DNA from: Ceriagrion tenellum
Taxonomy: Eukaryota > Arthropoda > Insecta > Odonata > Coenagrionidae
DNA: 64,000 nucleotides
Direction of reading: 5' to 3'
Assembly: GCA_963169105.1 (NCBI GenBank)
Contig: OY720643.1
Location: 85,915,696 to 85,979,695, forward strand
In this document: positions 13,401-25,071 of the stretch, one piece after another
Layout: the number at the start of each line of letters is the position of its first letter
Numbering within the stretch: position 1 is the first letter of the stretch
The notes under the pieces: model-generated
Database searches by the model: none
What the model was told of the DNA's origin: nothing
Seen by the model: the letters and a program-made list of their open reading frames with translations, nothing else
Position numbers and translations under genes: made by a program

Positions 13401-14994
13401 ATGCCCCCAAGGGAAGGATTGTGGGCCCGACAATAACACGGGGATATTCCCCTTTGCATCTTGGCTGCGTTGAAAATGTTCGTATTTTTCGGTTTGACGA
13501 GAGAACTCTTGCATTAACCACGGACATCGAAAGGAGAAGGGAGGTAAATGGATGAGAAAAGGTTTTGGCGGAGAATTAAAAGGAGTCAATTAGTAACTCA
13601 CGCCTGTCCTGCTGGCAACGTTCAATTGGTTTGTTGCCAGCTTAAAAAGGAAACCTCTGCCATCGGTTGTTTTGGGATATTATTAGCTCCTATTTGTTCG
13701 TCTTTTGTTCTCTAAAACCTCCGCGCTGTTTTCCCTAATTACTGTTCCATTTGGATCCTTTCTTTAAAAGCCAACGCCTCTCAGTATTGCTTTTTCCGTC
13801 ATCAGACAAATGTTTACGGAGATCAAACTCATTGTTTGGCTATTCAAGGGTGATTGACCTTTCCCTCTAAGTGGCCAGAAATTCTCTATGTCATTGAGAC
13901 AGTCAAAACCGGGAAGCGCTATTTATTTTCAATTACCGTTAAGTGTTTGTTGTTTAAGCCCTCTGTGTTTTTCATATCTCTCTTATTTCACGGAAAAAAA
14001 ATTTATCTAATATTGAAAATGTGCCTTAATGAAAATTGAAGGTCAATATTTATGCTTTCAGTTTTGTCGGCGCTTGAATTTTCCAAATTATTCCACGAGG
14101 CGTATATGACTGCCGGAAATATGTCTCCGATTTCTATTCTCCCACTCAGCTTCCTTGTAGTTTGATATTTTGATTTGCAATGAGATTTTGCAAAAATAAT
14201 TTTTTTCCTGCCAACTGTACCCATTCTTGATGTATAAACTAATGAACGATTTTATAAGAAATGATCGATGAATAGTTTAGCCGGTATCTTATACCACACA
14301 ATCCCAGATGATCATTGTGTAAACCTTCAGTTGGTATCCTTCTTGTGAGTAAATCCAGCCAAGGGTCTAATAATTCACTTTAGCTGCCTGTATGCCGCTG
14401 ATTTAGTAATGGTGGTGTTTCTTCGCCAAATAGCTGACTCATACCTACGATAGCTTTCTAAAGTTTTGAAGTTGTCGAAGAAGATTCCTCTTTTCATTGC
14501 CTTCTTTATAGTTTGTTGACGCTGTTTAAATCCGGATATTTTGTTGCACATATTTACCAGGTAGACGTATGAGACGTTTTAGACAGTTGAATTATTTTTC
14601 TGGAAAACTTGTCACTGAATTGTCTGCTGCTAAAGTGTCGGGGAAAATCAGTTATTTATAGCCCGTGGTTTCTTTGATTTAAAAAGAATAGCCATCATCC
14701 TCAAAAATCTCTCTCTAGACATTCATTTTCATGTTCCAGAGGTATACTCTCATATTTTGAAGAATATTTTCACAATTTTGGAGTTTTTTTAAACGTTTTG
14801 CACCCTCTTATTCATAATAAAGCTGACGGTAAGGCATATTGAGATTCTACTTTAGTCTTTACATAAAAAAAGGAGTTTTTCATGCATTATTACAGGCAAG
14901 GTGCCCAGTAGTCGACACCAAATTTAAAAAATGCAGAAAAGTAATCACTTGAAAGTTGAAACTATGTGAAACTTTAAAGAACTATATAAATACC
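10491..14994. other. Non-coding; one GC-rich hairpin
   Basis: No gene is recognisable. The 12.95-13.65 kb part is less AT-rich, with overlapping frames on both strands and no domain. At 13611-13641 a perfect 9-bp stem (GCTGGCAAC with GTTGCCAGC) encloses a 13-nt loop. I see no feature around it that explains it. Confidence 0.5.
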
Positions 14995-15360
14995 TTAAAG
15001 TAAAATACACGCAGTAATCTTCTTCTTGCAGTCATCAATCCTAAGATTTTTTTTAAATATAGACCTCCATTCATATCTTTTCTGAGCTTTCCATTTCATT
15101 TCTTGGTAGGATGTTGCCCCGGCATCCTTCCTCACTTGCGCCCGATATTGTTCCCTTGGCCTCCCTCTGCATCGCACCGCCTCCACCATTCCCTATAACA
15201 CACACTTTACTAGACTCTCGTGTCTCAATATATGCCCCACCAAATTTGCTCTCCTTTTCACAATACTCTTACATAGTTCATTCCCCTTCTCTCTCACTCT
15301 CTTGAGCACCTCTTCATTTTTAACTCTGTCCATCCAACTGATTCCTAGATTCCTATTCAA
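14995..15360 (-). pseudogene. Non-LTR retrotransposon C-terminal fragment
   Basis: Read on the minus strand, one frame runs from about 15360 down to the stop at 14995. It encodes GISWMDRVKNEEVLKRVREK, then ANLVGHILRHESLV, then GRPREQYRAQVRKDAG, then a K(A)QKRYEWRS segment. This is the order of landmarks after the reverse-transcriptase core in a common RTE/Jockey-like insect family (ISWTD, LGHxLRH, GRPRxQY, then an R-EWR motif). A single in-frame TAG at 15193-15195 interrupts it. The copy is 5'-truncated, with no catalytic domain. It differs in sequence from the copy A/B family. Confidence 0.8.
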
Positions 15361-15394
15361 CTATTCCGAGACAGTGGCTTTGTAAGCACGACTT

Positions 15395-15640
15395 CGTCTC
15401 ATGTGCTACAATGTAGACTTGAGGCCTGAACATCTATTTCGCATAAACCCCCCTCGAAATTCGCCTTGAAGGAAGATGGCTTGGTGGTGACACCATGAGC
15501 CCCTGGCTCCTGACCGTGATGTCTTCGGAGAACGACTCGACGGCGGGCAGCAGCGTAGCGCACCGATGCAGGACGTGGCTGCATAGAGAGAGGAGACATC
15601 GGAAGCCACATACGGGGACCTGCTGCCAATATAAATATAT
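15395..15640. other. Short GC-rich unclassified block
   Basis: A GC-rich block abuts the retroelement fragment and stops abruptly at a TATATATATC-like AT stretch near 15632. Frames are open on both strands but none resembles a known protein. The sharp composition change suggests a separate insertion, though I cannot name it. Confidence 0.35.
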
Positions 15641-15789
15641 ATATCTATATAATACAATTATTTTCACTTCATACAATTTTGCTAAAGAAATATTTGGACT
15701 AATCAATTAATTATCTTATAAATTTGTTAAACTAATATTTGAACTGATTGAAACTGTAATTGAAATCACATTTTGAAATAAATGCAATT

Positions 15790-15900
15790 TAACCTAACTG
15801 GCTAACACACCTGACCGGCAATTGGGAGATCCGGGTTCGATTCCCGGTCAAGTCAAATGATTTTTTCATAGCGAATTTCAACCCTGGTGTATATGCTCCC
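15790..15900 (+). mobile_element. tRNA-derived SINE head or tRNA pseudogene
   Basis: The sequence has a perfect internal pol III B box (GGTTCGATTCC, about 15834-15844) within a perfect 5-bp T-arm stem (CCGGG with CCCGG). An A-box-like ACTGGCTAACAC lies upstream near 15797, and an anticodon-like arm with wobble pairs lies between. The 3' sequence TCAAGTC has no complementary 5' acceptor strand, and no intact cloverleaf forms. It is therefore not a functional tRNA gene but the head of a SINE or a tRNA pseudogene. The 3' body and the end of the element are undefined. Confidence 0.65.
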
Positions 15901-18449
15901 GTGAGAGTGACTTCGTACCACATCATTTGTTAAATGCAATGTTTGGAAACACTGATCTCACTTTATGCTGCCTCATATTTCCAGTTCCTTACCATGATTC
16001 TCTCTCTTTTAAACAGTTGGTGTCGCACAACCTCTGCCTTGCATCCTTAAAACTTAGAGTAGGCAGTGAAGTTTTTTCGGAATCTCTTCTGCGCAATTAC
16101 AATTTCGCGGATGAAAATTTTGTTGGCATTATTGGCTGTGAAATTCCACCCAAAAGAGGAAGAGATCAAGAAAAATCTTTACTGTCATCTCAACATCTTC
16201 ACGGGTGTCTTCGAACCCGCACCTTATGTGCATGTATCGTTAATGCCGTTGTAAGGAAAATCTGGTTGGCTTTTTCAGATCTGGCCTCCTCTGAGAGCAT
16301 GTGCTCAAAAAAAGTAACAACTTTTAAAGTTGTTTGTTAAAAGATGGGTCATTTTTCTTCCTGATAACTATATTTGAACTCAAAAAACCAAGAGAAGTTG
16401 CATCCCTGGCGACGCAAACGATCTCTAAGTTTCGAAAAGAGGGAAATTCCCCGTGGTATATATGAATCAAGTGACCTGAAAAGTATAGCTGTATGCTTAA
16501 TCCTATCTTCCTGCGTAGTGAAACATGGAGTACCTATGCTTTTGACACTGAAATAATCCCTTTTTGAAACCACTGGTAACGCGGACCCCTTCAGTAATTA
16601 AGGCTTTCTTTATGCGGGCTAAATGAGATAAGGTTTATGTTTTATCTTTTCATGTATTTTGATTGATAATTTCTGCTTGCATCCTGGTGAAAAACACTTT
16701 AGTGGGATGAGAAAATTTATGTAATTTACTTACTGGGGCAACGACTGGGTTTAGTGGTTCATAATAGGAGAGAAATTAGGCCTTAACAGGTTTGAAGAGT
16801 AGGAACTCGAAAGATTGATGATATCATCACAAAGACTAATGTAATGAGCTGTGAGAAATACTTCCAGGGGGAAAAACCTAGGCACGTCTGGGAGGTTGAG
16901 TGGGGAAGGAGAAAAGTGGAGGATTACGTCATATTATGGGCCAAAAAAAAGTGAATTGGATTCCCAAGGAAAACGTTTATGCTACTACTTCATGGAAAAA
17001 GTTTTCATCGCGCGCTCACAAATAGAACCGACCAACCTCTCCAAAAATTTCTTCCCCTTCCCCGTCGATAATAAAGGAACTTTTTTCCTTTCGAAAATAA
17101 AGGGGGGGGGATTTCTCTCACTCTTCGTCCGAAAATGCTTTTGCGTCTCACGACGTTAATTAACTCACATTCCTAATTAATTCGCCTTGACGATTCGTTT
17201 GGTCCATCCCACCATTTCTAACGCAATTCCACTAAGTGGATCTCACTTAAGATTAATTGAGTCTCCCTCAATCCCCCCCCCCCATCACCCCCACAAGCAC
17301 GTCTGTCGAACCCTATGGGAGAGACGTTTTATTCCGAATAGCAACAGAGAGAAGAGGAAAAAAAACTACATTTGTTGTAAAAAACTTGTATACATATAAT
17401 CCAGAAAAGAGTGTATTTTGTGAATGTGGGGTGGCTGGGATGGGAGGTTGATGTGGAAGGAGGAGTTTTTTTGCGAGCAATTTTCTTGGTCCACTCCAAA
17501 AATTGGTTTATTCAAATTGGCAATTCACTCCCTGAAAACTCAACTAAAAGGGTTTTGTGTACGATAAATCTTATTGAAAGTGACATGCAGCTTGTCACCC
17601 GGCGTTTTATTTTTAAAGTTTTTCCCGTACTTCTCCTCCCCTTCTCCGAATTCATCCTCGTAATCTCTTCAAATGTGAAGGAGCGCTCGAAAAACTGTAA
17701 CGCACGTCTTTGGTATTTTGTATCCACTTTTGCGATATCGGAATGGCCTCTTTTATGGAATAATACTCTAATCATGTCTTGATTCACATAAAAATGATAT
17801 TCAAAGATATCTGTTTTTCCCATTTGGTCCACATTTTGATCATTATGATCAGGTATTTAGGTAATAAGCCCGTTGTACACGGGGACCATAATTGTACCGT
17901 CTGTTGTATGAACAAAAGGGAATTCAAAATAGCGCTGAAATGAAAGAGTTCATGCAAGAATACATGAGTGTTTGAGTTGGGATAATACCCCCTGCACTAT
18001 TTCAGTAAGTATGTATTGCCTGCCAGTTTAAGAAAAATATGCGGTGTTAAATTGTACGATATTGTGCGCCGTGTAAAATGGACTTTAAACCACGAATTTG
18101 AGCCCGTAACTTATGTATAGTTGTTACACAGTCTATTAAAATTTCGTAATACTATTATTTATTTTACTAAACTTTAGTTTTTATGCCACATACGTAGTTT
18201 TGACGTTTATTTCACACCAGAGTGATGGTGAAATTTTTCAAGGTTTGAAAGTAAAATTATAGGGATATTCTTCGTTACCTGTAGAGATGGAGAGACATGG
18301 AGAACCAGAATGGGCTGTGAGATGGATTTGAATAAAAGATATGTAGTAAAAGTGTAGTTTATTTCCTCAAGTTATTGAAGCTAGAATGACTGGTCAGTGT
18401 AATAAGGATATAATAGTACAGGAATTCAGGACTGGTGTGTTTCAGAGCG
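15901..18449. other. Non-coding, no recognisable gene
   Basis: Many short frames overlap between 15.9 and 17.8 kb but none has a recognisable domain. A G run occurs at about 17102-17110 and an 11-base C run at about 17273-17283. I see no inverted terminal repeats. Confidence 0.5.
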
Positions 18450-18720
18450 AAACAGAATAATATTATGACGCCTCACTACATCTCTAAGCAAACAGAAGCG
18501 ACAAAATGAGAGAAATACCTTTCCGACACATACTCGTTCTTTCCGCGCACAATAAGCGACCACAATAAAAGCTGAGCTCCACTAAATTCACTTCCATAAT
18601 ACACTTCAGCATTTCATCTCCCAAAACCTTATCCTTTACATATTTACACAGTAATGTCCTAACACCCCTCGACAAACATCCATGCTGCGGCTCGCAGGGT
18701 AGTATGTAGACGTAGATGTC
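18450..18720. repeat. Unclassified interspersed repeat, copy C
   Basis: The segment aligns with 40540-40805. Shared ordered landmarks are a GAATAATATT..TGACGCC start, CACTACA, ACAGAAGC, ACTCGTTC/ATTCGTTC, CATTTCATCTCCC, then AACCTTxTCCTTTACA. Identity is roughly 65-70 percent by eye. A 110-codon minus-strand frame (18484-18816) covers it, but copy D does not keep that frame open, so it is probably not coding. An LTR or an unknown SINE-like family are both possible. Confidence 0.7.
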
Positions 18721-20654
18721 CAAGAGACTGCTCAGAAGCAAGATGAATGGTGTACTTAATTGGGAGATTTTTATCACGAAAAATGTGGTAAAGGCTAATG
18801 GCGAAGATCTGATCAAAATGGAGGTAAATACTCTGGAGGCAAACGGGTCTTTAAAGTCAATGATTTGCCGCCATTACAAAAAAAATCCGCAAAATTAAAG
18901 AAGGCTATCCAGATTAGCCAAGACGCCATGATTGCTTTTTGCTACGTTGATAGAACCCTATCTTTCAAGAGCTTAATTAGCTCAATTGTTTACGGGAAGT
19001 CCATTTACATGGGTCTGGCATGTAAAATAAATCTTTGCTCTCGGAATGGACTTCACTCCTTCTTCTAATATAATTTCCTTCTTCCCTTTCCACAAAAGGC
19101 CTCTTCTAATACCCACCAACTTGTAACTGCGTCGGATTGCATTAAATATATAAATATAGACTGAAAATTAATCTACCGTCAGGAAAATCACTCAAATGAA
19201 TTTCTTCCATCCAATTGGAGTCGTCTATTGTCATAATTGGTATCAAAATGATTAAAGTCTGTTATTATGAAATATGCCTCGTAGAAAACTTAGAATTTGA
19301 GCTGCACCATTCAAGAGTTGACCCATAATAGAACCTTCGTAATCTTATAGCCGGAGAAGTATACCAATAATACACTCTTCGAATAATGCTAAGGGAGAAG
19401 CCCGAAATTCACATCTTGTACCGCAGAATTTTTTCAAGTCGTTAAGTCTTCCCCTGGAGCTTTGCAGGGGCCATTTTGTGCGGCCATTATGAATATGACT
19501 GCAGTAGAAATGAAATTTTACAGCCGGTTTTTGGAGTGCTGGAAAGACTCTAATAATATTCTTATTTGCATATGAATTCGTATTTAACTATGTGACTGAC
19601 TACTCTGTAACGACGGAATCATTAAGTTAATCAATTTTAGCCTCAATTTTGCTGTAACAAGACGGAGCACATCGTTTTTCCTAAAATACTTTTGGAGGAA
19701 AAATAATTTTAATTGCTGGAAATGAGATTTTCTAAAATTGGTATGTTCTAAGTTATTTTCCCATTAGTTCACGGCAGCATTTGTTTATCCGAATTAATTG
19801 GAAAATATTGGATTTCTGTTTACACTTTATCTAAAGTAACGTAATAAAAGTAAAGTAATACAAATCTAATCCTTGTCGCAAATTAATGTCAAACTTGCAG
19901 CATTAGCATCGTTACTGTCTCAGATCAAAAAAATATAAGCAGATTTTACGTATACATAAGGTTAAACAGCAAAATATCTTTATAAAGGGTGTATTGCCGC
20001 TGCGGAACCGGGAATTGAATATTTCAGTAAAAGGGATCACCTGAACTGCTTCATTTTCTTTAGATTGCATTCTTTGATCGTATTATTTAGATATAGCTGC
20101 TGTTGGCTATGATAAGGAAAATTGTATTGATAAAACTTGAATTTTTGAGGAACCCACTAAGTTGAATGTCATTCTACCCTAAATAAATCTGCTATAATAT
20201 TTCCGTACCTGGGGGAAAATAATGTTTATGAAGCATATTCACCTTCTCTTATCTATGAAGTCATTACTGAACTAATATTTAGCGTTAAATAGAATTGGTT
20301 GATTCCTTAGTTGTAGAGATTTGTGTAAGTTTTTGCCAACAGCTTCCAGAGTGATGAGCGCCATGGTGCGCTTATGTAAGATTTGGGAAAACGAAAGTTT
20401 TTTTCTATGCGTATGGGTTAGATTAGATTGTTCGTAATACCTTAATATATTTTAATGACAGAATTGTATTGCAAATAAAAGTATACAATTAGTATTTCCA
20501 CATGAGTATTTATTTTGACTCTCTGCCAGTCTGCCTATTTTGAATGTTTGATAGTCTGCCAAAATAGCCCTGAAAATGAATGTGAGAAATACATAGTTAT
20601 GTCGGCGGCGAAAGATCGAAGAGAACCCCGTGATATAATATGGATGGAGACCCC
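18721..20654. other. Non-coding, no recognisable gene
   Basis: AT-rich DNA without conserved frames. A 6-bp hairpin stem CCCCTG/CAGGGG lies at 19451-19470. Nothing else stands out. Confidence 0.55.
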
Positions 20655-21284
20655 TTTCAAGGTGTAAATATCTTCTGTTACCTTGGAACATCACTCACTA
20701 GTGACAAGAATGTCAAGAAATGCATCCAGGAATGAGTCGACGCCGGAAACAGGGCCTACCATGCCAACCAGAAATTATTTAAGAGTAGACCTATTAGTAG
20801 AGCCCTAACATTAAGGCTATTCCAGATGTTAATACGACCAGTGGTGACATATAACGCTGAAACCTGGACAATGACCCTTGCAGACGAGAGAGCACTCAGC
20901 ACCTTTGAGAGGCGGATCCTCCGCAGAATATACGGTCCAGTGTATGATCAAGGAGAATGGAGGATAAGATATAATGAGGAAATAGAGACAGTGGTCGAAG
21001 GAAAGACCATAGTAAGGTTTGTAAAGTCCCAGAGAGTCCACTGGTTGGGAAACGTGGAATGAATGGGTGAAGAAGAAATCCCAAAGCGCATGATGAGGGG
21101 AAGGCTTTTTAACCAAAGAACGCAGAGGCACCCAAAGATAAGATGGTTGGACCAGGTGCAAAGCGATCCGGAGAGGTTAGAAGTGGGAGAATGGCGAGCC
21201 AGGATCGCTAACCGGGACACCTGAAGAGCGATGGTGCAGCTGGTCAAGGCCCACCCCTTGCTGTAGCGCCACCGGATGATGAAG
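20655..21284 (+). pseudogene. Non-LTR retrotransposon C-terminal fragment with three stops
   Basis: One continuous frame from 20655 to the TAG at 21264 encodes the tail after a reverse-transcriptase core. In order it shows FCYLGTSLTSDKNV, then AGNRAYHANQKLFKS, then LIRPVVTYNAETWT, then FERRILRRIYGPV, then FVKSQRVHWLGNVE, then KIRWLDQVQSD. These landmarks are diagnostic of a widespread insect RTE-like family. Internal stops occur at 20733, 21060 and 21222. Each lies where a C-to-T or G-to-A change would explain it (two look like CGA to TGA). No frameshift is present over about 200 codons, so the copy is moderately young but dead. The 3' end is a GATGATGAAG-like tail near 21284. The catalytic domain and endonuclease are missing. 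Confidence 0.85.
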
Positions 21285-22636
21285 AGTTATTTTGACCGCG
21301 GTTTTTACGCATACGCGACATTTTCGAGACTTGAGCAATGAAGCATATTTTTCAAAACCATAGTCGACCTAGGGTATTGCGTGATAGAATAAAGTTCTTT
21401 CTTTCAATTCATAAGCTAGCTATTCCAAAGGAACCCGCAACATTAATTAGAATTGCTTGAATTGGAAGAGGGAAAAGAGGTTAGAATAATAAAATGAGTA
21501 TGCTGTAGTTACGTATAAACGAAGGTGAATCAGGGCTGAGTTGGTGGTGGGTTCTGACTGAACAGCCTGGTTTTAAAACAACTTAAAAACTCGGGGATCT
21601 CTTTTGCCTCTGACCTGAGGACGATGTACAAGTCGAGCATCGGAATGATGGCCAACATGGTCCAAATCACCCGGACAGAAGCCCGAGAAAATTTGAGAAA
21701 CTTTTTCGTCGCGAAAACATTAGATCTCACTTTAACTTAAACAATGCTTCCTAACCCATATGTGACTGATTTTTTTAAATTGGCAAGAGTTTGAGTGGAC
21801 TCTACAGTAATTTAATATTTTTCTAAATTTACCATTAAGCCCATTTAATTGATAAATTAACAAAATGGTTAATTTCCTCTGGTAAGGTGGAACCTGTCAT
21901 GTTAGTGTATTAGTGATATCGAAGTTGTGTTTCACACGTTGATTAAAAACATTAGCGGCCGTTTGCTTTGGTTTAGAGGCAGCTCCTTTTTTTGAGTCAT
22001 AAGTCGTATATTTTTACATTTGTCAAGAAAATATCAGACAAGCCTTTTGGGAAAACTTTTAGGAGGATTGTTTCTACCACAAGTGATATCCCTAAGTAAG
22101 TAAATTGTAATCAGAAAAAGATATCTTCGCTGAGATGGAAATTTAGTCATAATTTGACATTTTTTTGAGAAATGACGCTAAATTTTCGTGGAAAGGTACA
22201 TAAAAATATAAAGATATGTATTAAATTTTAGCTACGATTTTTTGTACTTATTTAAACTTCAATTTATTTTATCCTGAGGATGGATATATTGCTAGACCGT
22301 CATTTATATTATTAATTACTTAACAGCTATTGGTTCAATAATTCTGGTAATTATAAATACGTGCAAAGATTCGTTAAGTTTACATTTTAATGTAATATTG
22401 TTATAACTTTTACCAAAAAAGTTTTTAGTAAACCACTGGTTGAGGTCCGTCGTATCTGTTCTACTGCCCGAAGTTGGAGAAGTGATGAAATCAGCGATGT
22501 GACAGAAATACTGCGAGGCTTCTTAATCCCGCCTTTTCAAATGGCAAGGTATGCAGCATGGAATCCGTGCCACACCAGCCGGGCAGGGTAGCTGGATATG
22601 ACTCATTAACATTTTAAGGGAGATAAACCCTAAAAA
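21285..22636. other. Non-coding, no recognisable gene
   Basis: AT-rich DNA in which I see no coding frame with a domain, no tRNA and no repeat family. Confidence 0.55.
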
Positions 22637-23140
22637 GTGAATAGGAGGATTAGTTGTGGGAGGGGTGGGTCATCAGCCAACCCTATGCAGTGGCCTAGGG
22701 GTCGATGGGAAGGGACACAGGGAGACCTATTCGTCAAAGTAGGGGAAAGGACATCAATTCCGTGCGAGCCCTCCGCCCAGCCCAGAAGGCATACGAGTCC
22801 CAGATGTATCCCGCGCAAGCCAGTGCTTAGGGAAAGGCATCGGTGACCTTAATCTCTAAGCGCCTGGGAGATGGTTGAGGATCAATCATTACCTTCCCCT
22901 CCTCTCATCTTTAGGGTTCTAGGTGTTTCCCCTACGTCCCTTTTATGTTTTTTCACGTGCCACCCCTATAAAACTCCAGCCCGTTCCATCCCAGGTCTCC
23001 AACATTATGAGTTCCTATTTTTGAAACCCCTCCCCACACAAGTTCAGGAGTCTTGTCTCTGCAAGACACTCATTAGTACCGCAGGGTTATTACGCCATCG
23101 CATCCGATCATGTGCGCCTGGGTTTTAAGGGCTCCATTTC
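22637..23140. other. GC-richer unique block
   Basis: Base composition rises here and frames of 62-85 codons are open on both strands. None has a recognisable domain. It may be a non-coding exon, a regulatory segment or an unrecognised repeat. Confidence 0.35.
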
Positions 23141-24355
23141 GTCATCCCCACCCCGCATCCCTTGCTAGGCCAGAATGATCACACTCTGGGTTTCAATGCC
23201 TGCGACCACGGTGTATGTGGTTTTTCGGAGTAATAATGCCTCCATTGATGCACCAATTTATGCAGCTTTACCGTGTAAGCACCCTTGAAATCCAGACTGA
23301 TTTGAAGCGAAAGAAAATGCAGAATTTCGTCAGTTCAGGATTTTGGCCGGCACTAGAGAGGAGGCTTCTGTTCTTATGCAAATGTATTCGGAAAGTAATG
23401 CATGGAAAAGGAAAAATTTTCATAGTACTCTAGCTTTCTAATAAACACTTGTATACCAATCATATAGAAAATTAAATATAATTCATTAATACTCTCCTTT
23501 ACAAGGAATGCAGTTTCATAGCAGAGATACAATAATTGGTGTGAATAATTGCTGCTATTTGTGCCGATAATATTCTACACCTGCTGACCAATTGAACAAT
23601 TAAGAAACGGAAGATTAACGTTAAATCCCGGGCATATAAAAGTATTAGATACATTTGGAGATCATAACATTAGCATCAGCAAAAATATATTTAAACAACT
23701 TTAAAAATTGGCGCTTTATATCCAACGAGTAAATGGGTGCTTGCAATTTGCAAGCAGGGGGAAGCGTTACATGATGATACTCTTTAAATAAGGAAAATAA
23801 ACAATAAAAGCTCTCAAGTCTGCGTGCTACATGCAAGGAAAGAAAAGTATAATTCTCGAAGAAAAAATACGCCCCACATGAGGCATGGATACCAGGCAGT
23901 TCTAGTACAAACTTTTATTGTAAGTCAACCGGTTATTAAGGACTTTTCAAAATACTATAATCAGTATACCGAAACGAACGAGAAACCACTCGAAGATCAT
24001 CAAAACCTCATTTGACGGCATATAAGACGCTCTTCTACGTTAGATACTTCAATTCGGTACAGCAAACTTAAAAAGAGCTCACAAGAAGAATTTTACTATA
24101 TAAATTAGATCGGAGTCGAAATTTTTAATGTACTAATTTTCATATTCAATTTTTCTCTTCCAATCTTCTACATGGTCTGCATGTTATTTTAATGAAAACT
24201 TCAATATCATGAAGCTTGGTTGGTTGAAATAGGCAATCAAAGCTACGGTAGAGGCCAGGAAGAGGCCAGTTGAAGAAACTATACCCAGTACTTAGCTATG
24301 CGAAAAATGGTATAAAGAAGACTAAATAACATGCACTTATGATACCTAACTCATA
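23141..24355. other. Non-coding, no recognisable gene
   Basis: AT-rich DNA with nothing I can name. Confidence 0.55.
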
Positions 24356-24844
24356 TATGTAAAGTTATCGATTGTAATATCTCGAAGCCTAATCGTCTTT
24401 TTTAACTTTTCCGATTTTACTCCAAATCGACACATAAATCTAGCCCTCCCCTGAAACTGGCCCGCCTCGCTGAGTTCCAAACCTCGAATCGACACTCGGC
24501 CCGGCGACAATGGAGAAATATATCCATAGCAACGAAGGTGAAAATATTTCTAAAATCCCAAATTAAACTCTGAAAATATCAGTTTTTCGGTAGGTAAGAA
24601 AGAATGGATTGCAAGAATAAGATTTTTCAAACATTCAGCCTCATATAAGTGAAAAAATCATTCTTGTAGCTCAATTATTTCATATTTTAATGAACGAAAG
24701 AAGAAAGGTCCACACTAAAATTTTTCATTTTTCCTATATAATCTTATGTAAAGCTATCGATTGCAATAAATCAAAGGCCTATCGACTTTTTTTAGCTTTT
24801 TCGATTTTTTCCCAACTCGACACATCTCTCAACTCTATCCTGAA
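24356..24844. repeat. Diverged direct repeat, units about 100 bp, offset 389 bp
   Basis: Unit 1 (24356-24454) and unit 2 (24745-24844) share TATGTAAAG(T/C)TATCGATTG, AATAtctc-like spacing, then a T-rich block with TCGATTTT, then TCGACACAT and CCTGAAA. Each unit is rich in TCGA and ATCGAT words. The 290-bp spacer is not duplicated. This could be a pair of subterminal repeats of a decayed DNA element or an old segmental duplication. Confidence 0.65.
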
Positions 24845-24936
24845 AATTTCACCTACCTAGCTTGTTTAGAAATACCCCAGGAGTTTTGATGAAGCAGTCA
24901 GTCAGTTTTGTAGCTTCAGATATATAAAAAATATAT

Positions 24937-24954
24937 AATTAATTAATTAATTAA
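24937..24954. repeat. (AATT)n microsatellite
   Basis: About four and a half AATT units sit just upstream of the foldback at 24968-25071. Confidence 0.8.
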
Positions 24955-24967
24955 TAATAATACAACT

Positions 24968-25071
24968 TATCCATACTTATAGAATACAATTTTGTACTTT
25001 TCCACAGAATTTCTGACTTTTCCACAGAAATTCTGTGGAAATGTACAATCTGTGTCCTTTAAGTATGGATA
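24968..25071. repeat. Foldback element, 45-nt inverted arms
   Basis: The arm at 24968-25012 is the near reverse complement of 25028-25071. Both begin TATCCATACTTA and end TTTCCACAGAATTT when read inward, with a few mismatches and a 1-nt gap in the middle. The loop is only 15 nt. A transcript would form a long, nearly continuous hairpin. No clear target duplication flanks it. A foldback MITE, or an inverted duplication created by template switching, would both fit. Confidence 0.8.

Noticed and set aside
15790..15856. Functional tRNA gene
   Set aside because: The B box and T arm are perfect but the acceptor stem has no 5' partner, so the cloverleaf does not close.
15927..16340. 137-codon plus-strand open frame just after the SINE head
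   Set aside because: No recognised family and no retroelement landmarks; it begins in DNA that may belong to the SINE body.
18484..18816. 110-codon minus-strand frame over repeat copy C
   Set aside because: The homologous copy D does not preserve the frame, so the openness is not due to coding constraint.
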